A stretch of 64,000 bases of DNA from Bedellia somnulentella (lineage: Eukaryota; Arthropoda; Insecta; Lepidoptera; Bedelliidae): assembly GCA_963576735.1 (NCBI GenBank), contig OY755197.1, positions 6,026,501 to 6,090,500 of the forward strand, written 5' to 3'. A program made the translations under genes and the position numbers. This document shows, piece by piece, positions 56,714 to 64,000 of the stretch. A model generated the notes under the pieces. It was not told the origin of the DNA. It searched no databases and saw only the letters and a list, made by a program, of their open reading frames with translations. Positions within the stretch are counted from its first letter, which is position 1. The number at the start of each line of letters is the position of its first letter.

Positions 56714-57157
56714 ATAGGCTATTTGATTGTAATAAAAATATACATTTCTTTTATTTCATTAGTCTTAATATTTCTTTTTTGGAGCAATATGTAATAATGC
56801 GAGATAAAAATATTGCATTATTTTACTAAAATCCATCTTCTAAAATAAGTTTTTTTGATGCAACTGTCACGTGACTAAAGACGACCGTGATTGGCTATTT
56901 CTATAATGACGTAGATTACACATAAACAGACTGTGTATCGCTTCGCTCATTGGTGTTTAATGCGGAATTGACGTCATTGGTGCTACAGCCGCCATATTAC
57001 TTAAAGTCGCGTTTTCGCGGCACATTTGAATATTGCATTTTCTTTTTCGATTTTTTAATAAAATAGCTAAAATGAAGACAGAAAAATATTTTTTTAAAGC
57101 TACTTATAAACAAATTAACACCGTAAGATAGTTTCAAAACTTAGTCAAATACCCTAT
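56714..57157. mobile_element. MITE-like insertion present only in this block
   Basis: About 444 bp bounded by ATAGGCTATTTGA and TCAAATACCCTAT (imperfect inverted ends). The paired block reads straight through near 49888. The interior is GC-richer in places, with ACAGCCGCCATATT. Confidence 0.6.
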
Positions 57158-57421
57158 CGTGTGATCCTCAGATACTTTTGAAAGTTGAGGGTAAAATAAA
57201 GGATGATGTTAAAAAAGAATCATTGGTCTCAAGCCACATCGCCCAAAATTCACTAAAGCACCAATACCCCAAGTAACCTTACAAAACCCGTGGGAAAAAA
57301 TGGTTTTATGCTTTGCCAAGCGAAGCGCACTGGCACGAAGAGTTTCGTCGTTTTTTTGAACCCTCATAACTTGGGTTTGGATTATGCTAGATCAACAAAA
57401 TTTTCGGGATATATTGTCAAT

Positions 57422-57920
57422 GCTGTGTAGTGCCGGCTTAGAATAGCACTACCCCATTTCTTCCGGTGGGTGTACGTAAGAGGCGACTAACGGTATGGGG
57501 GGCTTTTAAGGGATTTTTGGGCGATGCGGTTGGAGACCCATCACCAAAAACCTTTATTTTACCATCTTTTCCCCACACATGTTTCCAAAAGTGGCTGAGG
57601 AATTAATAATTCCTTAGCTCTGGCTACCCCTTCTAGGGAAATATAGCCGTGAGTATATGTATGTATGTATGTATGTATATACTCACGGCTATAAATCCAT
57701 AGAAGGGGTAGCCAGAGCCAAGGAATAAGAAATTTCTCAGCCACTTTTGGAAACATGTGTTCAGTAAGGAAAAAGATGGTAAAAATAATGGTTTTTGGTG
57801 ATGGGTATCCAACCGCAACGCCCAAAAATCCAATAAAAAGCCTCAATACCCTTAATCGCCTCTTACGACACCCGTGGGTAGAAAGGGGTAGCGACATTCT
57901 AAGCCGGCACTACACGGCCG
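57422..57920. repeat. Inverted dimer of short interspersed elements
   Basis: A + copy (57422-57675) and a - copy (57676-57920) joined tail to tail through the TATG microsatellite. The pair is flanked by TTGTCAAT (about 57414-57421, and again after the outer end), while the paired block has a single uninterrupted ATATTGTCAATAGCG near 50452. Confidence 0.82.
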
Positions 57921-57971
57921 TGAGTATATGTATGTATGTATTGTCAATAGCGTATTTATTGAACATATAAT

Positions 57972-58230
57972 GCCAAGCTTCTAACACTACACGCTCTAAC
58001 TCTACAAGGCCTAACTTCACAAACTCTACACCTTAGTCAAAATATGTGGCTTAGCCGTTCGTTACTACAAGAACTATTCTATAACAAAAAAGTAATGAAC
58101 AGTGAATTAATTTTTCACCTTCCGACGATGTGAATGTAGCGAAATGGCCAAGCCACAGATTTTGACTAAGGTGTAGAGTTTGTGAAGTTAGGCCTTGTAG
58201 AGTTAGGGCGTGTAGTGTTAGAAGCTTGGC
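57972..58230. repeat. Foldback MITE (block 1)
   Basis: 259 bp, ends GCCAAGCTTCTAACACTACA and complement; arms of about 85 bp can form a long hairpin. Uninterrupted partner of 50640-50885. Confidence 0.82.
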
Positions 58231-58342
58231 TCTACATGAGATCTCATAACTTTTTGACAGTGCGAGTTATATGGGCTCGTCTTGGCAATATTTTACGTGA
58301 AAATGTTTTTGGTGGGATATAATTATTTCAAAAAAGGCTTAC

Positions 58343-58427
58343 CTTCAACAACTCTCAAAGCCCCATCGTCCAAACAGACTCGTCCGTTGACGATCACGTA
58401 TTGAGGACCACCTACTACGCGTTGACC
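58343..58427 (-). CDS. CRMP: CRMP/dihydropyrimidinase exon C, copy 1
   Basis: 85 nt; acceptor ATTTTCAG and donor GAAG|GTAAGCC, phase 0 in and phase 1 out. Joins directly to exon 60483-60670 (ends IFE, phase 0). Encodes GQRVVGGPQYVIVNGRVCLD and DGALRVVE. Two synonymous differences from copy 2. Confidence 0.88.
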
Positions 58428-59032
58428 CTGAAAATATATTTAGATAAAAATTTGCAGTAAATATGTAGAAAACGAAAGATCCTTAGTTCTAAGCTTGAGG
58501 GTAACCTGTGTAGAATTAATACATAGCTTTATTTAATTTATACATGTATATTTCAGTAGAACCTGACGATAATCCGGTTTTAGAACAGCTTATGAGAGTA
58601 ATAAATACTTATAAAAATAGAATGTAATATCTATAAAATTAAGTTAAGTACCATTTTTTTTTAAATTTAAATAAGACAAAGAAATTCTTAGTCACTTTTG
58701 GAAGTTGATTGGAGAAAAGATTGTTAAATAAAGGTTTTTGGTGATGATAAATCAGTTAAAAAGCCCCAATACCCTTAGCCGCCTTTTACAAATATCCACG
58801 AGAAGAAATGGGGTAGTGATATCCTAAGCCGACGCTGAGTATCTGCTAAAAATAAAACCTACCTCAAAAATATTAAATAGAATCAACAGATGGTGATTCG
58901 CAACAGATATAATTTTCTCTTAGGTCGATTAGATAGTATCGATATCGATATCGATAGTAATATAGATACCAAGTATGTTTTTAGTTAAGTAAGGTGGCTA
59001 TTTTGATGTCTGTTAAAATACAAACAAAATAC

Positions 59033-59162
59033 CTCACAAATATTAAAATCAACCGCCTGGTGGTGAGTAGCGGCGGATATAGTTTTCTCCATCCCCCGTA
59101 GGATCCCATACCGCGATGTCAGCGTCACTATTCACAGCTACGCGACCTTTTTGTGGCCAGAT
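59033..59162 (-). pseudogene. CRMP: Truncated, frameshifted duplicate of a CRMP exon
   Basis: Nearly identical to the 3' two-thirds of exon 60483-60670, including a donor (GAG|GTATTT). Similarity stops at GGCCAG (59160). A 4-nt gain around 59096-59100 (CCCCGTA in place of CTGG on the + strand) shifts the frame and leads to a stop after SPPGG. It cannot replace the true exon. A Helitron begins about 20 bp beyond its broken end. Confidence 0.85.
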
Positions 59163-59184
59163 TATTATGTCTGCTTTCTTAATA

Positions 59185-59303
59185 TCTATACTTATAATAA
59201 ATCTGTAGAGAGGTCAATTCTGTACATTAAATATATTTTCAAAATAACTATCAGGAGGTGGTTAGTGATCGATACTGATGCCAAAAATGCAATCAGTAAA
59301 ATT

Positions 59304-59334
<31 letters not shown>

Positions 59335-60185
59335 TTCTGTCTGTCTGTCTGTCTGTCTGTCTGTCGGTTTATATGTTCCTTATGGAAACAAAAACTACTC
59401 GACGGATTTTAACGAAACTTGGCACAATTATTCTTCATACTCCTGGGCAGGTTTTTGTATACTTTCCAGCAGAGTAGTAAAGGGGGATTTTGGGAAATTT
59501 TGGGAAAACGGGAGAAGTTACTCCATTTTTTAAGCTTCCGTTGCGTGTGCAGCCTTAATGGTTAAGATTACATAGAAATCATGTATGACGAAAATATTCT
59601 TCATAAAATTGTCTAAAAAATTTTCCTCAACAGTATATGTCTATCTTTTATGGTTGACTCACAATAACACGTGTAACTCCTGATAGCTTAGCAGTTCGAA
59701 GTATTCTGATTATATTTGTTTACTCTTACGTTTATAATACTCTCATTCATCCCTAATTTAAAAAAGGTAACATTATAACCTATTCAATAAAAAAAGTTTC
59801 GTAGAAATCGGTAGAGAAACACCGAAATTATACATGAAATAGGCCATCGCGCCCGTGACCAAAACCAAATCGTTAATAATTTACATATTACATACTAGAT
59901 GGCGCCAGTAATTGCATTCTACATCACGTAATTATTTATTTTTTAGATTGTTATAAATACTTCATAGCTTTTTATTCCAAAATTTTCTAATAAACGGAAA
60001 TACTGAACCGTTCATAAAAGCGCATTCAAAATCACCAAACTACACTGTTCAGGGAGTGCTATATAAATTTAATAAATTGAAAACATTACGCTAAATTTCA
60101 CAATGCTTGAGCAGTGACTGAAGAAAGAAACCTCAGATATTTAAAAAAACATCGCTACCCGTGCGAAGCAGGGCCGATCCACTAG
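59185..60185 (+). mobile_element. Non-autonomous Helitron, second copy
   Basis: TCTATACTTATAATAAATCT to GCCGATCCACTAG, between A and T. About 1 kb, with a longer (TCTG)n tract than the copy at 55387 and scattered substitutions. No coding capacity. Confidence 0.78.
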
Positions 60186-60212
60186 TACAAAATTAAAAAC
60201 ATACCTGGCAAC

Positions 60213-60410
60213 AGACGTGATAGCTCAATGATTAGAAGCCCGCATTTCATGCAGAGATGGGTTCAAATCCTGTGTCGGGCCTAACCCAATATGTTTTAAC
60301 TAAAGTTTAACAGATATGTGATTAATTTATCATGGTTGTTAACGGTGAGGGAATAAACGTGAGGAAACATGACTAAGCCATGTTACAGTGAATTCGTACA
60401 CAACGGCGAC
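60213..60410 (+). mobile_element. tRNA-derived SINE, truncated copy
   Basis: Head (GTGATAGCTCAATGATTAGA; GGGTTCAAATCCTGTG) and the first part of the body, ending near GTGAATTCGTACACAACGG. The sequence left of the 200-N gap (51890-51930) resembles its middle. Confidence 0.75.
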
Positions 60411-60461
60411 GGCTGCCCGCTTATTAAGAAGTAGTATTATCTTAGCTTAGGGTTTCCTTTA

Positions 60462-60821
<360 letters not shown>

Positions 60822-60984
60822 TTAAAACTGCACTTTTTGTTGGTCATAGTTTTGAGTTCTCGGCGATTTTTACAAAGGATAATATTGTTGAACAAAGAGT
60901 GTATTTTAGATTTTGTGTTTCGAATGATATTTCATGTGGGGAATCCCTCAAAATGTTGCAAAAAACCTACAGTAAATCTTGTAT

Positions 60985-62000
60985 ATAAAAAACAAGGGCA
61001 TATGAACAAGGCTTTTAAAGTAGACGTAGACACACGACGTACATAGTAGGAGATTTGCCTCGTTCTGCTAGACCTTCAACCGCCACGATCAAAAAAAACA
61101 TCGTCAGAATCAAGAAGCTAGTGCTCGAAAATCGATGAATGAGTTTGAGAGAGTTACCTAGTGAGGTGAACATATCTTTTAAGTCCGTCCACAACATTCT
61201 CATTGAAATTTTAGACATGAAACGATTAGTTCTAAAGGAGCTCAATTTTTTTGTTCATCGCAGCGAAAACATTTTGCTGAAGACATGGTTTCCCGGGCTT
61301 CTTCGGATTCTACCTTTATGAAACGTATAATAACTGGCGAAGAGACATTGGTTTATGAGAACGACATGCTAACAAGCCAACAGTCTTGAGAATGGTGTTT
61401 CGAAAATGAGCCGAAACCCAAAAAACCGCGGCTAAGTCGCTCGAAAATCAAGGTGATGCTGACAGTTTTTTTTACTTCGGTGGTGTGGTTCACTCCGAAT
61501 TCCTTCCAGAGTGTTTGCGTGAGAGTATCCGCTAAAAACGTCCAGATTTGTGGCAACGCAACTCATGGATGCTGCACCATGATAATGCACCATCACGCAC
61601 AGCCATTATTGTGAAAGAGTTTTTAGCGAAAATTTCAATAAAAGAGTAACGTATTCACCTGATGTGGCTATGTCTGACTTTTTTCTATTTCCCAAGTTAA
61701 AATTACCACTTCGAGGAAAACGTTTTGAGTCGATAGAAGGCATAAAAGAAAATTCGCTGAATGAGCTGAAGGCTACACCGCAAGTAGCTTAATGAAAAAT
61801 GTATGGAGGACTGGGTGAAGCGGTGGAGATGTTGTATTGCAAGCAATAGTGCTTACTTTGAAGGCGATAAATTAAATTTAGATGAATTATTTCTTTTGGC
61901 CAACCCTTTTGTCTCATTATTTAAATTCGTAATTTATGTATCACGAATTTTAATAGAGGCAGAAATGAAATTAATTAATAACAGACGGCATTTACCATAG
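60985..62000 (+). pseudogene. Decayed mariner transposase
   Basis: Plus-strand fragments in several frames spell a mariner (DD34D) transposase: STATIKKNIVRIKKL, MSLRELPSEVNISFKSVHNI, FENEPKPKKPRLSRSKIKVM, HHDNAP, SDFFLFPKLK(L) and YFEGDKLNLDELF. The first catalytic aspartate region reads GEETL instead of GDETW, and stops and frameshifts abound. It cannot be functional. Located in a CRMP intron. Confidence 0.85.
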
Positions 62001-62139
62001 GAATCGAACTGTACTTTATCCGGGGCGCGGCGCCAGATATAGATTCAATCATTTGAAATTTTATGTGAATACTTAGTGTGGTTACGTTCTTTGAATATGC
62101 ATGCTAACCAATTTGTTTAATTATTCAGTTTCATATAAG

Positions 62140-62880
62140 TAGTTAAGGCTTTTTTTGGCGCTGCTGGCTTTCGTCAACTCAAAGTGACAATGTATGCGTA
62201 AAGTGACGATATGGCCTCCCTTCTATTACATCAGTACACTATTTAGTATTCTAAACACACGGCGACTAAAATATCAATATTAGAAGAATTTGAAAGAAAA
62301 CGAAAAGAGTGAAAGGTCATGCTGAAGATGGGCATATAAAATGAGCACACTTTCTTTTTTTTCGAATGGATTGGATGCTGCTGGCCTTGTGGCCTGTGCG
62401 GCATCACCATGGCTTTATGTGTGCCGGGCAGCTGAGGGCCGCAGGACAAAGATGTGTACCTAAGCTAAATCGGATAGAGGGAGAAAGGAGCCCTAACAAG
62501 GTGACCAAGCGGGAGGCTTTATGACATACAGTGCGAACTCTCGCGTCCGTCGGGTGGTCTGTGCCAGTGGCACGCGAAGAGAGGTTCTAATTTGGGGTTC
62601 TTCTGGTCGGTGTCTGGAGTGGTATGATTTTGATTTGATCCGCGAGTGCTGGTGGCCTCTGAGGCCTTAAAAGCTCGCGGGTAATCGGGTCGTCGGGATC
62701 CAATAAGCTACGAGGGCGTCTCCCTCGAGTTCCGGCGTCCGGAGAACGCCCTCTATGTGTTGTACGCCACTTGAACTAAAAGACTAAGTTTTAGCGCTAT
62801 CTATTGGAAGTTAGTGAAACTACCATGAGAAAAATGTTATTTCTTATTTCATGGATAGATGTCGCTACAGGGCAACCTGA
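62140..62880. repeat. GC-rich repeat-like block, family unknown
   Basis: Compositionally distinct (62370-62770 clearly GC-richer than the rest of the intron), with a possible hairpin TGGCCTCTGAGGCC and phrases such as AACTCTCGCGTCCGTCGGGT. It looks like the end of a retroelement but encodes nothing I recognise. Confidence 0.35.
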
Positions 62881-63107
62881 GCTATTTTATAGTATAGTAG
62901 ATTTAATTTACAATGACATGACTGACTGAAAACGATCATAATGCGATTAAATCATTTAGAGATTATCGTAAAATATATCTTGTACTCTGTAGACGAGCCG
63001 AAGGATTTATACATCGCATCAATTATAAAGATGGGCTAAAAAACTTTCGATTAGAATAATAATTAAACTTATTAATGATTAAAATAAGTGTATTTTCCAC
63101 TTTATGA

Positions 63108-63340
63108 GTGTAGCTGATTGATCATAAATTGAAGACGGTAACGGAATATTTTCTAAGGAAACACACATGGCTGAAATGTACTTACTCATGTGACAGTGTA
63201 TAGTTACAAAACGGCGATAGGCCTACCCCCATCAGGTGAATGCATTGTGTAAGCAAAACGAAAGTGTTCTGAACACCATGTGAAAAAGTCTGTTAGTAGT
63301 ATCACGCCTTCGGGGATATAGTACATGAACTGTTTTGAAA
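63108..63340 (+). mobile_element. tRNA-derived SINE, old truncated copy
   Basis: Diverged match to the SINE body (ACATGGCTGAAATGTACTTA, AAACGGCGATAGGCCTACC, TTCGGGGATAT). Head missing. Confidence 0.65.
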
Positions 63341-63642
63341 GGGAGAGTTTAAAGAAGTTTTTCTACAAATCTCTGATGGTTATAGTTAAAAGATTTTTTA
63401 GGGTAATGAATTGAAAGAATTTATTCGTGTGTTTGGGTAAAATCCCAAATGTATAGCCATAAACAGAGCGGAAGCCATCAAAATTATAAAGATCTACTCC
63501 CACTTTTGGAAGATTATTATCACCCAACCACCACCTAAATAACTATAAAACCCTAAGTCACCCCACTGTTAAAAGAAATTCGTTAAAGTCGCATCAAAAT
63601 AAATTAAAGTAAGAAGTAAATGAATTATAAATACTTTATTAC

Positions 63643-63791
63643 CAGTATTAACAGCCTTCTGCCACAAAATAGCCATTCGGTCTTCCACGCCATTCACTCC
63701 GTTCGGGATCTTGGTGAAATCGTTCTTTCCCAGTTCTTTGTCTTTCTCATTGAACGTGCAGTTGTCTGAACCGATTAATTGGAGTCGGTCA
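63643..63791 (-). CDS. CRMP: CRMP/dihydropyrimidinase exon with active-site motif
   Basis: 149 nt on the minus strand; acceptor AATTTTCAG, donor ACTG|GTAATA; phase 2 in, phase 1 out. It encodes [20 protein letters not shown], then [20 protein letters not shown] and [16 protein letters not shown] with the aspartate, and [10 protein letters not shown], are the forms found in catalytic dihydropyrimidinases; non-catalytic vertebrate CRMPs have GSGHCPYS and GVNGIEERM there. The enzyme opens the ring of dihydrouracil and dihydrothymine in pyrimidine breakdown. Upstream exons, including the main zinc-ligand histidines, lie beyond 64,000. Confidence 0.95.
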
Positions 63792-63879
63792 CTGAAAATT
63801 TATGAATAAAGTTGATTGATAACTAGTTTAGCTTTGCAGACAATACCTTTTTAAAAGTATAACTTAGATTTCTCAGCCT

Positions 63880-64000
63880 CATTCATTCAGGCTCGAGCCT
63901 ACCCTATATAGGGTGATTTGGCCATAGTCCACCACGCTGGCCATTTGCGGGTTGGCAGACTAACGACTACTACCGTGATAGTAGCCGGGACCGACGGCTT
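63880..64000. repeat. Interspersed repeat fragment at window edge
   Basis: GGGTGATTTGGCCATAGTCC and AGCCGGGACCGACGGCTT recur at 32690-33170 and in part near 1497. It continues beyond the window. Confidence 0.5.

Noticed and set aside
49051..58427. Transcript using all four exons C1-D1-C2-D2 in a row
   Set aside because: C plus D is 217 nt, so the second C would be read out of phase. Only one C-D block can be used per mRNA.

Overview
This is AT-rich insect nuclear DNA, most likely from a moth or butterfly. The split genes, GT-AG introns, TTAGG-type short repeats and dense mix of LTR, non-LTR, Helitron, mariner and SINE insertions support an insect; the lepidopteran assignment is my inference from the look of the repeats. 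No prokaryotic gene structure, CRISPR array or operon is present. All exon coordinates come from reading splice sites and phases by eye.

Left part (1 to about 15,100, + strand): the 3' two-thirds of the insect TCF/LEF gene pangolin (pan), the HMG-box transcription factor of Wnt signalling. The visible exons chain without a phase conflict (56-179, 737-833, 1165-1260, 1776-1892, 5913-6114, then 6955-7120 or 7517-7670, then 8654-8723, then 12063-12423). The second half of the HMG box is encoded twice by two alternative exons of equal phase. A further in-phase open exon with its own stop (9443-9569) may give an isoform with a broken C-clamp.

Middle (about 15,100 to 30,700): a gene-poor interval between two convergent genes. 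It holds SINEs, a tandem foldback repeat, a long-TIR DNA transposon remnant with a cysteine-rich C-terminal protein, an 810-bp TRIM-like LTR element, and a nested non-LTR island.

Right part (about 30,700 to 64,000, - strand): the 3' half of the dihydropyrimidinase/collapsin-response-mediator gene (CRMP). Its exons run 63643-63791, 60483-60670, then an exon pair (85 nt + 132 nt) present twice (58343-58427/55173-55304 and 50994-51078/49051-49182), then 39468-39596 and 32315-32394 with the stop. The two exon-pair blocks encode identical protein but differ by many transposon insertions, and a 200-N scaffold gap lies between them. Uncollapsed haplotypes are the leading explanation.

The CRMP introns are inflated by nested mobile elements. 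One is a young Ty3/gypsy element (33584-39446) with apparently identical LTRs, sitting in the tail of a SINE-like repeat whose target-site duplication is the splice donor of a CRMP exon. Another is an 8.7-kb LTR element (39877-48615) with near-identical 397-bp LTRs but a decayed, minisatellite-filled interior. I found no wholly new gene system. The most notable points are the alternative pan exons, the duplicated CRMP block, and the nested and non-autonomous LTR elements.
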